From NCBI RefSeq assembly GCF_024584805.1, contig NZ_CP075715.1:1104001-1168000 (forward strand): a DNA stretch of 64,000 nucleotides, given 5' to 3'. The notes beneath the pieces are model-generated. The model saw nothing but the letters and a program-made list of their open reading frames with translations. It was not told the origin of the DNA and did not search any database. The position numbers and the translations under genes are program-made. Shown here one piece after another: positions 42,388 through 51,313 of this stretch. The number at the start of each line of letters is the position of its first letter. The first letter of the stretch is position 1. The stretch comes from Streptomyces sp. FIT100. GTDB taxonomy: Bacteria; Actinomycetota; Actinomycetes; Streptomycetales; Streptomycetaceae.

Positions 42388-42738
42388 ATGATCAATGGTG
42401 CGCACCTCATCATCTACAGCCGGGACGCGGAGGCCGACCGGGCCTTCCTCCGGGAGGTCCTGGGATATCCGCACGTGGACGCCGGCGGCGGCTGGCTGAT
42501 CTTCAAGCTGCCGCCGGCGGAGGTCGCCGTGCACCCCGTGGAGGGAGCGGAGGCGCATGAGCTCTACCTCATGTGCGACGACGTCGAGGCGACCGTCGCC
42601 GAGCTCACCGCCCGGGGCGTGGAGTTCACACAGCCGGTCACGGACGCGGGCTGGGGCCTCCTGACGAGGCTCCGGCTGCCGGGCGGCGGCGAGGTCGGTA
42701 TGTACGAGCCGCGGCACGCACGCGCCACCGACCTCTGA
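42388..42738 (+). CDS. VOC-fold protein
   Basis: This is a 116-residue glyoxalase/bleomycin-resistance fold protein: MINGAHLIIYSRDAEADRAF, FKLPPAEVAVHPVE, ELYLMCDDVEATVAELTARG and GGGEVGMYEPRH. Possible metal ligands are the early His and the C-terminal Glu. It starts 25 bp after the unknown membrane-protein gene, so the two may be co-transcribed. It converges on the HIT gene. The substrate is unknown. Confidence 0.88.
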   Translation: MINGAHLIIYSRDAEADRAFLREVLGYPHVDAGGGWLIFKLPPAEVAVHPVEGAEAHELYLMCDDVEATVAELTARGVEFTQPVTDAGWGLLTRLRLPGGGEVGMYEPRHARATDL

Positions 42739-42752
42739 GGTTCCTCAGGAGC

Positions 42753-43301
42753 TCACGCGGACGGCCAGGCGTCCGCGAGCATCTTCCGCGTGTCCGCGAG
42801 GAGTTGGGGCAGCACCTTGGTGTGGCCGACGACCGGCATGAAGTTGGTGTCGCCGCCCCATCGCGGCACGACGTGCTGGTGCAGATGGGCGGCGATACCG
42901 GCCCCGGCGACCGAGCCCTGGTTCATGCCGATGTTGAAGCCGTGCGCCCCGGAGGCCGTGCGCAGCGCCGTCATCGCCCGCTTGGTGAACGCGGCCAGCT
43001 CGGCGGTCTCCGCGTCGTCGAGGTCGGTGTAGTCGGCGACGTGCCGGTAGGGCACCACCATCAGGTGCCCGCCGTTGTACGGGTACAGATTGAGCACCGC
43101 GTAGACGCTGTCGCCGCGTGCGATGACGAGTCCGTCCTCGTCGGACTTGGCGGGGATGGAGCAGAAGGGGCACCCGTCGTCGGCACCCGGGCCGGTCGGC
43201 TTGTTCTCCCCCTGGATGTAGGCCATCCGGTGAGGTGTCCACAGACGCTGGAAGGCGTCCTGGATGCCGACTCCGATCTGCTGCTCCGGCTCACTCGTCA
43301 T
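42753..43301 (-). CDS. HIT-family nucleotide hydrolase/transferase
   Basis: This is a 182-residue protein with the histidine-triad motif HLHQHVVPR and the upstream YPYNGGHLMVVPYRHV. A CPFCSIP segment may bind zinc. The N-terminal QDAFQRLWTPHRMAYIQG is typical of the actinobacterial HIT protein that adjoins pgsA and thrS in mycobacteria (compared from memory with AP4A phosphorylases). ATG at 43299-43301 is used; an ATG four codons earlier is equally possible because neither has a clear ribosome site. It diverges from the K+ channel gene. Confidence 0.93.
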   Translation of the reverse strand: MTSEPEQQIGVGIQDAFQRLWTPHRMAYIQGENKPTGPGADDGCPFCSIPAKSDEDGLVIARGDSVYAVLNLYPYNGGHLMVVPYRHVADYTDLDDAETAELAAFTKRAMTALRTASGAHGFNIGMNQGSVAGAGIAAHLHQHVVPRWGGDTNFMPVVGHTKVLPQLLADTRKMLADAWPSA

Positions 43302-43380
43302 GTGGTGCAGCATATGACTTCGCCCGTACGGAGCGTGTCGCCGGGGCTGGGCCGGGCCCGCCGAAGGCGATGCTGGGCCG

Positions 43381-44070
43381 ATGGACTCCGCCGCAGACGC
43401 CCCGCTGACGCGCTGGGAGCAGCGCACCGAGGTGCCGCTGTTCTGGTGCTCCCTGCTGTTCCTCGCCGGGTACACGGTCCGCGTGCTGGCCACCGGGGTG
43501 GGCATGATCTGGCGGAATCTCGCGTTCGTGCTGATGCTTCTGATGTGGCTGCTCTTCGCCGCCGACTATGCGGTGCGGCTGCGGCTGAGCGGTCAGCGGC
43601 TGCCGCGGTTCCTGCGGACGCACTGGCTGGACACCCTGGTCCTGATCCTGCCGCTGCTGCGTCCGCTGCGCCTGGTGAAGGTGTACACGGCGGTGCAGCG
43701 ACGGCGGGACCAGGCGCGGTTGAGCCTGTACGCACGGGTGATCGCGTACGCCGGGCTCACGGCCGTCCTGCTGGGATTCTCGGGGGCACTCGCCGTCTAC
43801 CACCAGGAGCGCTCGGCTCCGGGGGCGTCGATCCGTACCTTCGGGGACGCCATCTGGTGGGTGTGCGAGACGCTGACCACGGTCGGGTACGGGGACGTCA
43901 CGCCGGTGACCCCGATGGGCCGGCTGATCGCGGTGGGGCTGATGATCTGCGGTCTCGCGCTGCTGGGTGCGGTGACCGGTTCGTTCTCGTCCTGGCTGCT
44001 CCAGGTCTTCACGCGGGAGGACGAGAAGGGGCCCCCGGACGACGGGCGTCGTCCGGGGGCCCCTTCCTGA
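43381..44070 (+). CDS. Voltage-gated-type potassium channel
   Basis: This is a 229-residue membrane protein with five to six hydrophobic segments. The selectivity filter TTVGYGD is at 166-172 after a pore helix (DAIWWVCETL). A basic, helix-4-like stretch (LLRPLRLVKVYTAVQRRR) lies at about 92-109. The final helix (LIAVGLMICGLALLGAVTG) and a short cytoplasmic tail follow. It fits six-helix K+ channels of the ion_trans/Ion_trans_2 type, without a C-terminal RCK domain. The last codons lie inside the terminator hairpin. Confidence 0.93.
   Translation: MDSAADAPLTRWEQRTEVPLFWCSLLFLAGYTVRVLATGVGMIWRNLAFVLMLLMWLLFAADYAVRLRLSGQRLPRFLRTHWLDTLVLILPLLRPLRLVKVYTAVQRRRDQARLSLYARVIAYAGLTAVLLGFSGALAVYHQERSAPGASIRTFGDAIWWVCETLTTVGYGDVTPVTPMGRLIAVGLMICGLALLGAVTGSFSSWLLQVFTREDEKGPPDDGRRPGAPS
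44028..44065 (+). terminator. Terminator inside the 3' end of the K+ channel gene
   Basis: A perfect 16-bp stem (44028-44043 with 44048-44063) with a GGGC loop is followed by TT and encodes the last codons of the channel. It serves convergent thrS as well. Confidence 0.8.
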
Positions 44071-44134
44071 GGCCGACCGGTATCCAGGGTCCGGCCGTGC
44101 GTGACCAGACCTGATCGGACACGGCCCGACCTGA

Positions 44135-46111
44135 TCAGATCTGCTCGCGGTCCTCGACGATCTTGGCGATCTTGGCGATGGCCTCGTCGACCGGGATGCC
44201 GTTCTCCTGCGAGCCGTCGCGGTAGCGGAAGGACACGGCGCCGTTCTCCATGTCCTCGTCGCCCGCGATGACCATGAAGGGCACCTTCTGCTTCTGGGCG
44301 TTGCGGATCTTCTTCTGCATCCGGTCCGACGAGCCGTCCACCTCGACGCGCAGCCCCTGCTTGCGCGCCTTGGCGGCGAACTCCTGGAGGTACGGGACGT
44401 GGGCGTCGCCGATCGGGATGCCGAGCGCCTGGACGGGCGCCAGCCACGCCGGGAACGCACCCGCGTAGTGCTCCAGGAGCACCGCGAAGAAACGCTCGAT
44501 GGAGCCGAACAGCGCGCGGTGGATCATGACCGGACGCTGCTTGGTGCCGTCGGGGCCGGTGTACTCCAGGTTGAAGCGCTCCGGCAGGTTGAAGTCGAGC
44601 TGCACGGTCGACATCTGCCAGGTGCGGCCGATCGCGTCCTTCGCCTGGACGGAGATCTTCGGGCCGTAGAAGGCCGCGCCGCCCGGGTCGGGGGTGAGCG
44701 GGAGGCCCTGCTTCTCGGCCACCTGCCGCAGCACCTCGGTGGCTTCCTCCCAGACCTCGTCGGAGCCCACGAACTTGTTCGGGTCCTTGGTGGACAGCTC
44801 CAGGTAGAAGTCGGTCAGACCGTAGTCGCGCAGCAGGTCGAGGACGAAGGTGAGGGTGGTGTCCAGCTCCTCCGCCATCTGCTCACGGGTGCAGTAGATG
44901 TGCGCGTCGTCCTGGGTGAAGCCGCGGGCCCGGGTGAGGCCGTGCACGACGCCCGACTTCTCGTACCGGTAGACCGTCCCGAACTCGAAGAGGCGCAGCG
45001 GCAGTTCACGGTACGAGCGGCCGCGCGCATCGAAGATCAGGTTGTGCATCGGGCAGTTCATGGGCTTGAGGTAGTAGTCCACGCCCTCGTCGAGCTGCAT
45101 GGGCGGGTACATGCCCTCGGCGTACCAGTCCAGGTGGCCCGACTTCTCGAACAGCTTGCCCTTGGTCGCGTGCGGCGAGTACACGAACTCGTAGCCGTGC
45201 TCCTCGTGGCGCTTGCGCGAGTAGTCCTCCATGACCCGGCGGATGACGCCGCCCTTGGGGTGGAAGACGGCGAGACCCGAGCCGACCTCGTCCGGGAAGG
45301 AGAACAGGTCCAGCTCGTTGCCGAGCTTGCGGTGGTCGCGCTTCTCGGCCTCGGCGAGGAAGTCCAGGTGCGCCTTCAGCTCCTCCTTCGAGGGCCAGGC
45401 GGTGCCGTAGATGCGCTGGAGCATCGGGTTCTTCTCGCTGCCGCGCCAGTACGCGGCGGCGTTGCGCATGAGCTTGAACGCCGGGATGTTCCTGGTGGTG
45501 GGCAGGTGGGGACCGCGGCAGAGGTCCTTCCAGCACAGCTCACCGGACTTGGCGTCCAGGTTGTCGTAGATGGTCAGCTCGCCGCCGCCCACCTCGACGT
45601 CGGCACCGTCGTCGTGCGACGCGGACCCCTTGATGCCGATGAGCTCCAGCTTGTACGGCTCGTCGGCGAGCTCCTCGCGGGCGGCCTCGTCGGTGACGAC
45701 ACGGCGCGAGAAGCGCTGGCCGCGCTTCTGGATCTCCTGCATCTTCTTCTCGATGGCCTTGAGATCCTCGGGGGTGAACGGCTTCTCGACGTCGAAGTCG
45801 TAGTAGAAGCCGTCCTTGACCGGCGGGCCGATGCCGAGCTTGGCCTCGGGGAAGAGCTCCTGCACGGCCTGCGCCATGACGTGCGCGGTGGAGTGGCGCA
45901 GGATGTTGAGGCCGTCCGCGGAGGAGATCTCGACCGGCTCGACCGCCTCCCCGTCCCGCACCTCGTGGGCGAGATCCTTGAGCTCGCCGCCGATGCGGGC
46001 GGCGACGACGGTGCGCTCACCGGCGAAGAGCTCGGCCGCCGTGGTGCCCGTGGTCACCACGCGCTCTTCCCGCTCGGAATCGCGTTGGATGATCACACGG
46101 ACGTCTGACAC
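44135..46111 (-). CDS. thrS: Threonine--tRNA ligase
   Basis: This is a 658-residue class II synthetase. GTG at 46109-46111 is chosen because GGAGAG lies upstream and the product begins [14 protein letters not shown]. It has an N-terminal TGS domain, the editing domain with [11 protein letters not shown], and the catalytic domain with zinc ligands in MNCPMHN and motif 2 [32 protein letters not shown], motif 3 [13 protein letters not shown] and a C-terminal anticodon-binding domain ([20 protein letters not shown]) are also seen. All domains are intact. Confidence 0.98.
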   Translation of the reverse strand: MSDVRVIIQRDSEREERVVTTGTTAAELFAGERTVVAARIGGELKDLAHEVRDGEAVEPVEISSADGLNILRHSTAHVMAQAVQELFPEAKLGIGPPVKDGFYYDFDVEKPFTPEDLKAIEKKMQEIQKRGQRFSRRVVTDEAAREELADEPYKLELIGIKGSASHDDGADVEVGGGELTIYDNLDAKSGELCWKDLCRGPHLPTTRNIPAFKLMRNAAAYWRGSEKNPMLQRIYGTAWPSKEELKAHLDFLAEAEKRDHRKLGNELDLFSFPDEVGSGLAVFHPKGGVIRRVMEDYSRKRHEEHGYEFVYSPHATKGKLFEKSGHLDWYAEGMYPPMQLDEGVDYYLKPMNCPMHNLIFDARGRSYRELPLRLFEFGTVYRYEKSGVVHGLTRARGFTQDDAHIYCTREQMAEELDTTLTFVLDLLRDYGLTDFYLELSTKDPNKFVGSDEVWEEATEVLRQVAEKQGLPLTPDPGGAAFYGPKISVQAKDAIGRTWQMSTVQLDFNLPERFNLEYTGPDGTKQRPVMIHRALFGSIERFFAVLLEHYAGAFPAWLAPVQALGIPIGDAHVPYLQEFAAKARKQGLRVEVDGSSDRMQKKIRNAQKQKVPFMVIAGDEDMENGAVSFRYRDGSQENGIPVDEAIAKIAKIVEDREQI

Positions 46112-46266
46112 CGGTCTCTCCTGTCTGATGGGAATGCGCGCGCAGTCGCACGACGCACGCAATACGTCATGCTACCGAGCCGCACGCCCCGGCCGCGAAA
46201 CGGTTCACGTGGCGCAGGGCGGGCCTTCTCCCCGCCCCGCCGATCCCGTACGGCCTTCGGCCGTGT

Positions 46267-46313
46267 CCTCAATCGCCGGACGGGCTCCACATGAGCCCCT
46301 CCGGCGATTGAGG
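46267..46313. repeat. Long palindrome upstream of thrS (Streptomyces dispersed repeat type)
   Basis: Arms of 21 bp (46267-46287 and 46293-46313; one mismatch) surround a five-base loop. The core TCCGGCGATTGAGG is, from memory, a very common intergenic sequence in streptomycetes. A second small hairpin (ACGGCC-TTC-GGCCGT) lies just before, at about 46250-46264. It sits between the stop of the unknown gene (46366) and thrS (46111), so it may act as a terminator. Confidence 0.75.
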
Positions 46314-46365
46314 CGCGGGGGTCCGGAGGCGGAGCCCTCGGCGGGGGCGACGGGGCGGGGCCCCG

Positions 46366-47655
46366 TCAGTCGTCGTCGCCCCCGCACGCCTCCTCGAAGA
46401 AGTCGAGGTTCTCGTGGAGCGCCTTCATCAGCCGGTCCCGCTCCGCCTCGTCCACCTGGACCGGGACGACCCCCGTGGCGTCGGACAGCCGACGGAAGCC
46501 GCCGCGGCTCTCCAGGCGCCCGATGACCCTGATGGGAAGGCCCACCAGATGGGCGTGGCCCGCCGTGCGGTACGACTCCTCGTCGAGGACCGCGCGGACG
46601 TGCGGCACCTCCGCACCGGCCAGGACCCGCAGCCGTACGGTCCCCTCGCCGCGCGTGCCCGAGCGCCGCATCCGCACCACCGCGCCGGTGATGCGGACGG
46701 GCATGGACGGCTCGTCGCGCAGATAGCGGGCGCCGGCCTCGCGCAGGGCCGGCAGGTCGCCGGGGGAGAACTCGACGGGCTCGGGTCTGGCCGCACAGCC
46801 CTCCGGCACCCCCGCCGACGGTGACCAGGCCAGTGCGATCCGCGCTCCTTCGGCGCCGCGCACCAGCGCCACGACCGCCTCCGTGAGCTCACGGCTGACG
46901 CCCGCCTCGACGGCGGCGTCGAACGCCTCCATCCCGCCGGTGGCCCGCTGGTAGTCGACGGCCTCCCGGGCGGCGTGCAGCGCGTGGTGCAGGCTCACGG
47001 CGACCGACCGGCCGGTCTCGACCGGGACGAACGCGGTGAGCCCGCGACCGCCCGGCGCCGGGCCGACCAGGATGCCCTCCAGCGCCGCCAGCGCCTGCCT
47101 GCGGTGCCGAGCCCCGTAGTAGCCGGCGCGCCCGCGGGCGGCGAGCGCGCCGGCGAGCAGCAGTTGCCGGGCGGCCGACCGCAACTGCTCCTGCACGGTC
47201 CACGCCACCGCCCCCGACGGCCCTTGCGACACATCCCGCCACCAGCGGATCTCGTCGCTGGGCACGGCGAGCCCGACGAGCACCTCGCGGGCCGACGGTG
47301 CGGCGGAGCGGGCGAGGGCGGTGAGCGCCTCGCCCAGCAGGTCCTCGCAGTCCGGAAAGGCCCGGCTCTCCGGGACGAGCAGACTCGTTCCCCCGGCGGA
47401 CGGACCCGGCGGGGTCCAGCGGGCGTACCTCCCGGCGGCTCCACCGCGCCGCCGCCACCCGTGCCGGTCGAGCAGCGCCCCCAGCACGACGGGGTCGACG
47501 TGGGCGGGGTCGGGCCCGTCGCTGCCGTACCAGGGCGCCGGCACATCGTCCGCGAGCGGGAGGTGCAGCGGATGCGGATGCGGCTGGCCGTGCGCGGGCG
47601 GAAGGGCGTACGAGCCGCCGTGCGGCTGTACGGGTTCGTCGATCGGGCGGTGCAT
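46366..47655 (-). CDS. Unknown protein encoded with a DUF4365 partner
   Basis: This is a 429-residue protein of unrecognised family. ATG at 47653-47655 follows GGAGGGAG and overlaps the DUF4365 stop (TGATG). Residues 1 to about 45 are Pro/His-rich. The middle is helical with many Ala/Arg ([37 protein letters not shown]). The last 120 residues look beta-rich (VRITGAVVRMRRSGTRGEGT, VGLPIRVIGRLESRGGFRRL), somewhat OB- or SH3-like, before an acidic end (EEACGGDDD). No catalytic motif is seen. Translational coupling indicates that it works with the DUF4365 protein. Confidence 0.85.
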   Translation of the reverse strand: MHRPIDEPVQPHGGSYALPPAHGQPHPHPLHLPLADDVPAPWYGSDGPDPAHVDPVVLGALLDRHGWRRRGGAAGRYARWTPPGPSAGGTSLLVPESRAFPDCEDLLGEALTALARSAAPSAREVLVGLAVPSDEIRWWRDVSQGPSGAVAWTVQEQLRSAARQLLLAGALAARGRAGYYGARHRRQALAALEGILVGPAPGGRGLTAFVPVETGRSVAVSLHHALHAAREAVDYQRATGGMEAFDAAVEAGVSRELTEAVVALVRGAEGARIALAWSPSAGVPEGCAARPEPVEFSPGDLPALREAGARYLRDEPSMPVRITGAVVRMRRSGTRGEGTVRLRVLAGAEVPHVRAVLDEESYRTAGHAHLVGLPIRVIGRLESRGGFRRLSDATGVVPVQVDEAERDRLMKALHENLDFFEEACGGDDD

Positions 47656-48218
47656 CACGGTCTCCCTCCCACCCCGACCCGGGTCATGATCTCGCAGAGC
47701 ACCCGGTCGTCGAATATGCGCGAGGTCGAGATCCGCACAGTGGTCTTGCGCCGGCCCGTCACCGGGTGGCCGGCCAGGTTGATCCAGTAGCAGCAGTGCC
47801 GCAGGTCCAGCCGGTCGTGACTGGCCCGCAGCCATTCCTCTTGGGTCCTCGGCACGATCATCACGACGAGGATCTTGTGTACCGACACCGGGGTCCTGGC
47901 CAGCTTCACCAGGTGGTCGTTGTCGAGCGTGAACGAGAAGGCCGGACCCGGCGGGTGCGGCGGGATCTGATAGGTCGCCTTGAGCTGCACCTTGATGGTG
48001 ACTTCGTCGTCGACGGTGTGTCCGGGAGCGCTGTGACTGACGTGCCAGTCGATCCCGTTGTCGGGGAACGGCTGCGACAGTGAGCAGCCCGCAGCGGCCG
48101 CCACTGCGTGGAGATACCCCACCTGGAGGGTCTCCATGCAGGCGGTGGTGGCGAGTGCTCCGCGCAGCGGTACGGTCCGCTCGGGCAGCGCACCCGGTTC
48201 GGGCTGCGCGAGCGCCAT
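47655..48218 (-). CDS. DUF4365 protein with PD-(D/E)XK-like nuclease signature
   Basis: This is a 187-residue protein. ATG at 48216-48218 follows GGAG. It contains ETLQVGYLHAVAAAAGCSLS, then NGIDWHV (Asp57), then VTIKVQLKATYQIP (Gln78-x-Lys80). This D...QxK spacing is what PD-(D/E)XK-superfamily nuclease folds show, with Gln replacing Glu. A second half has ILVVMIVPRTQEEWL and CYWINLAG. DUF4365 is reported in nuclease-like and defence-associated proteins; here the neighbours are core genes. It is coupled to the following unknown gene and divergent from an exonuclease gene. Activity is inference. Confidence 0.82.
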   Translation of the reverse strand: MALAQPEPGALPERTVPLRGALATTACMETLQVGYLHAVAAAAGCSLSQPFPDNGIDWHVSHSAPGHTVDDEVTIKVQLKATYQIPPHPPGPAFSFTLDNDHLVKLARTPVSVHKILVVMIVPRTQEEWLRASHDRLDLRHCCYWINLAGHPVTGRRKTTVRISTSRIFDDRVLCEIMTRVGVGGRP

Positions 48219-48395
48219 GGCTCCGTCTGCCTTCCGGGCTGTGCCGATCGATCGATGATTCCCACGACGGGCCGTCAACATCGCGCCCCGTCATCTGTGT
48301 TGTCACCCGCTTGCGTACTGCGCAAACAGGCCGGGTATCACCGATTCGGGCAGGGGGATCACGCCATCTGCCAGGCAAGGGCGAGGAGTTCGGGG

Positions 48396-49124
48396 ATGTC
48401 GCGCTGGTATGAGGGGCCCCTGGCCGCATTTGACACGGAGACTACAGGTGTTGACGTCGAGACGGAGCGGATCGTGTCCGCCGCACTCGTCGTCCAGGAT
48501 TCGGCGGGCGGTCGCCCGCGCGTCACCAACTGGCTGGTCAATCCGGGCATTCCGGTCCCGGCGGAGGCGACCGCCGTGCACGGGCTGACCGACGAGCATC
48601 TTCAGCGCAACGGCCGCTGGCCCGCTCCCGTGATGGAGGAGATAGGCCGGGCGCTGGCCGAGCAGTGCGCGGCCGGCCGGCCGCTCGTGGTGATGAACGC
48701 GCCGTTCGATCTGACACTGCTCGACCGCGAACTGCGCCGCCACCGTGCCTCGTCGCTGGCGCACTATCTGGAGCACGTGCCGATGTGCGTCCTGGACCCG
48801 CGGGTCCTGGACAAGCATCTGGACCGCTACCGAAAGGGCAGGCGCACGCTCACGGATCTGTGCGGTCAGTACGAGGTGGTGCTGGACGGGGCGCACGACG
48901 CCGCGGCCGACGCGACGGCGGCCATGGAGGTCGTCAGGGCGGTGGGCCGGCGGTTCGCCGCCCGTCTGGAGCGGCTTTCTCCCGCGGAGCTGCACACGCT
49001 CCAGGCGGTGTGGCACGCGGCGCAGGCGCGGGGCCTCCAGGCGTGGTTCGCGCGCAACGGCTCGGAGGAGTCGGTGGACCCGGCGTGGCCGCTGCGTCCG
49101 GAGCTTCCGGCACGGGCGGCGTGA
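48396..49124 (+). CDS. 3'-5' exonuclease of the DEDD/DnaQ type
   Basis: This is a 242-residue protein. The ATG at 48396-48398 follows GAGGAG. Exo I is AAFDTETTGVDVETERIV (Asp, Glu), Exo II is LVVMNAPFDLTLLDREL (Asp), and Exo III is LDGAHDAAADATAAMEVV (His-x4-Asp). This is the full DEDDh set, so it should degrade DNA or RNA 3' ends. It resembles stand-alone DNA polymerase III epsilon-like proteins of actinomycetes. It is divergent from the DUF4365 pair across 177 bp that contain a small inverted repeat TTGCG-N5-CGCAA. Confidence 0.94.
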   Translation: MSRWYEGPLAAFDTETTGVDVETERIVSAALVVQDSAGGRPRVTNWLVNPGIPVPAEATAVHGLTDEHLQRNGRWPAPVMEEIGRALAEQCAAGRPLVVMNAPFDLTLLDRELRRHRASSLAHYLEHVPMCVLDPRVLDKHLDRYRKGRRTLTDLCGQYEVVLDGAHDAAADATAAMEVVRAVGRRFAARLERLSPAELHTLQAVWHAAQARGLQAWFARNGSEESVDPAWPLRPELPARAA

Positions 49125-49173
49125 GTCCGAGGTGCCCGCGCGGCCGCGGGCACCTCGGGAACCGGGTCGCGGC

Positions 49174-50841
49174 TCAGCCGGTGAATCCGGCGGTGATGGA
49201 GGTGAACTGCCAGTTGCTCTGGCTGATCCCGGAGCAGTTGCTCGTCACCCCGCCGCCGGGGCAGGGCCGGTCGCGGTTGACGGACCAGTAGGCGAGCCGT
49301 GCGATGTGGTGGGAGTTGGCCCAGTCCTTGATCTGGGTCCAGATCTGCGGGCTGGTCAGCTCCTGCTGGTCGCTGAGGCCGTTCATGCCCGAGATGCCGA
49401 TGTGGGCGTAGGCGGTGGCGTCGTCCCAGCCGAAGGTGGACTTCAGCTTGGTCTTCAGACCCTCGGTGGCGTTGACGGTGTTGCCGTACATGTCGGCTCC
49501 GCCGCCGAAGTCGAAGGGCATGATGGTGAAGACGTCGATGTTCGCCTGGAGCGCGTTGGCCCGCTCGATGAGGCGGTTGCCCCACCAGGTCGGTCCGGTC
49601 GTCGACGTGCCGAAGGTGATGATGGTCCGCAGGCCGGGGTTGTTCTGTTTGACGATCTTCAGGGCGTTGAGGATCCGGTCCTGGACGGCCTCGTTCTCGA
49701 ACTCGTCGGTGTTCTCGATGTCGACGTCGATCGCCTTGAGCCCGTAGGCGTTGATCACCTGCTGGTACGCGCCGGCGAGCGCCTCGGGCGTCGCGCAGTT
49801 CGGGCCGAGCTTGTTGCCGCTCCAGCCGCCGATGGACGGCACGATGTCGCCGCCGGCGGCGCGGATCGCGTTGATGGTGGACTGGTCGGTGCCGCCGGTG
49901 AGCGGCCTGGTGCCGTCCCAGGCGGGGTTGCAGCCGCCGGAGGAGAGGATGAACGCCATGGTGAACCACTTGATGCCGGTGGCGCTCATCACGGTGCTGA
50001 CGCTCGGCGGGTCGCCCCAGCCGAGGTAGAGGTACGGCGCGGCCTGTTTGAAGCCGGTGACCGGGGTGCCCGGGTCGGTGGTGACGTTGACCGCGGTCGT
50101 GGCCGGGGAGGTGTTGCCGGCGGCGTCGCGGGCGCGGACGGTGAAGCCGTACGCGGTGCTCGGGGCGAGTCCGGTGACGGTGGCGGTGGTGCCGGTCACG
50201 GAGGTGGCGAGGGTGGTGCCGCGGTAGACGTCGTAGCCGGTGACTGCGACGTTGTCGGTGGCGGCGTTCCAGGCCAGGCTGACGCTGGTGGAAGTCTTCG
50301 CGGTGGAGCGGAAGTTGGCGGGGGTGGTAGGGGCCTGGGTGTCGCCGCTGCCCGGGCCGCCGGGTCCGTCGAGGCTGATGTCGTCGGCGTAGTAGGTGCC
50401 GGTGCCGTACCAGCCGTGCAGGTAGATCTCGGCGCTGGTCTGCGAGGCGCCGGTGGTGAAACTGACGGTCAGCTGGGCGTACGAGCCGGTGGAGGTGGTC
50501 CATGTGGAGGAGCCGCCGGTGACGCCGAGGTAGACATTGCTGCCGCGGACCCAGCCGGTGAGGCTGTAGGCGGTGTTGGGCTGCACGGACACGGTCTGGG
50601 TGCACTTGGCGTTGTCGCTCGCGCTCGCGGCTCCGGCCAGCGCCTTCGTGCCACTGCGCACGGGGCTGCTGACGACCGAGCCGAGCCCGCCGGAGCAGGA
50701 CCAGCCGGACAGGGAGCCGGTTTCGAAGCCGGGGTTGCCGAGCAGATTGGCGGCCTGGGCGGTGCTCGGCAGGGCGACGGCGGCGGCCGCGGCCAGCACC
50801 GTCGCGCTGAGCCCGGCCAGGAGCCGGTGTCTGGAACGCAC
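49174..50841 (-). CDS. Secreted chitinase: carbohydrate-binding module, FnIII, GH18
   Basis: This is a 555-residue secreted enzyme. GTG at 50839-50841 follows GGGAGG. A signal peptide (about 1-30, cleavage after AQA) precedes a beta-sandwich carbohydrate-binding module (about 32-160, NLLGNPGFETGSLSGWSCSG). A fibronectin III domain follows at about 170-255. The GH18 catalytic domain starts at about 265; the DxxDxDxE-like core is IDVDIE with Asp372, Asp374 and Glu376. SIGGWSGN is the second GH18 hallmark. It degrades chitin outside the cell. A DasR-like operator lies upstream. Neighbours are unrelated to chitin. Confidence 0.95.
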   Translation of the reverse strand: MRSRHRLLAGLSATVLAAAAAVALPSTAQAANLLGNPGFETGSLSGWSCSGGLGSVVSSPVRSGTKALAGAASASDNAKCTQTVSVQPNTAYSLTGWVRGSNVYLGVTGGSSTWTTSTGSYAQLTVSFTTGASQTSAEIYLHGWYGTGTYYADDISLDGPGGPGSGDTQAPTTPANFRSTAKTSTSVSLAWNAATDNVAVTGYDVYRGTTLATSVTGTTATVTGLAPSTAYGFTVRARDAAGNTSPATTAVNVTTDPGTPVTGFKQAAPYLYLGWGDPPSVSTVMSATGIKWFTMAFILSSGGCNPAWDGTRPLTGGTDQSTINAIRAAGGDIVPSIGGWSGNKLGPNCATPEALAGAYQQVINAYGLKAIDVDIENTDEFENEAVQDRILNALKIVKQNNPGLRTIITFGTSTTGPTWWGNRLIERANALQANIDVFTIMPFDFGGGADMYGNTVNATEGLKTKLKSTFGWDDATAYAHIGISGMNGLSDQQELTSPQIWTQIKDWANSHHIARLAYWSVNRDRPCPGGGVTSNCSGISQSNWQFTSITAGFTG

Positions 50842-50897
50842 GTGACCTCCCGGTGAGGGATGGGGGGACGGTTCGGCGGACCTGTCGCGGCGCCACG

Positions 50898-50913
50898 ATT
50901 GGTCTGGACCTAT
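50898..50913. promoter_or_regulatory. DasR-like operator (dre) upstream of the chitinase gene
   Basis: ATTGGTCTGGACCTAT matches the DasR-responsive element consensus A(C/G)TGGTCTAGACCA(G/C)T at 12 of 16 positions and contains the GGTC-YR-GACC core known from streptomycete chitinase promoters. It is 57 bp before the GTG start. Confidence 0.75.
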
Positions 50914-51120
50914 CACGCGGATTGAAGCGGAGGGACGTGTCCGCGTCAAGAGGCCCTGCGGTACCCGCAATTCGGTGCGGCGCACACATACTGACGCCTC
51001 GTCACTGGGGCGCCCCGGCCTCGGCGGGGAGGAGACGCACTCCGGCGCAGAGCGGAGGGCGGGCGGCGGGGGGGGAACGCGTGAGGCCGGTCCGTCAGCT
51101 AACGGACCGGCCTCTCCCGG

Positions 51121-51192
51121 TGGGCGATACTGGGTTCGAACCAGTGACCTCTTCGGTGTGAACGAAGCGCTCTCCCACTGAGCTAATCGCCC
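51121..51192 (-). tRNA. tRNA-Val (anticodon CAC), copy 1
   Basis: A full 72-nt cloverleaf reads on the minus strand: acceptor GGGCGAT/ATCGCCC, D-stem GCTC/GAGC, anticodon loop TTCACAC, and T-arm ACTGG-TTCGAAC-CCAGT, with A as discriminator. CCA is not encoded. It reads GUG valine codons. It is identical to the copy at 54350-54421. Confidence 0.97.
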
Positions 51193-51244
51193 GGGAACGC
51201 ACTGAACCATACAGGTACCGGCGGGTTTCCTTCAAACTCCCTGC

Positions 51245-51313
51245 GGGCCACCGCTCAGGCACGCGGCGGGCCACCGCTCAGGCACGCGGCGGGCCACCGC
51301 TCAGGTACGCGGC
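51245..51313. repeat. Three tandem copies of a 23-bp unit at the 3' end of the cyclase-like gene
   Basis: Two perfect copies (51245-51267, 51268-51290) and one with a single change (51291-51313). The unit contains the last codons and stop of the cyclase-like gene; the gene stops in copy 2 of the array as read on the plus strand. Confidence 0.8.

Noticed and set aside
44088..44131. Second terminator for thrS
   Set aside because: The arms pair at 11 of 12 positions but the loop is about 20 bases; the 16-bp hairpin at 44028-44063 already explains termination.
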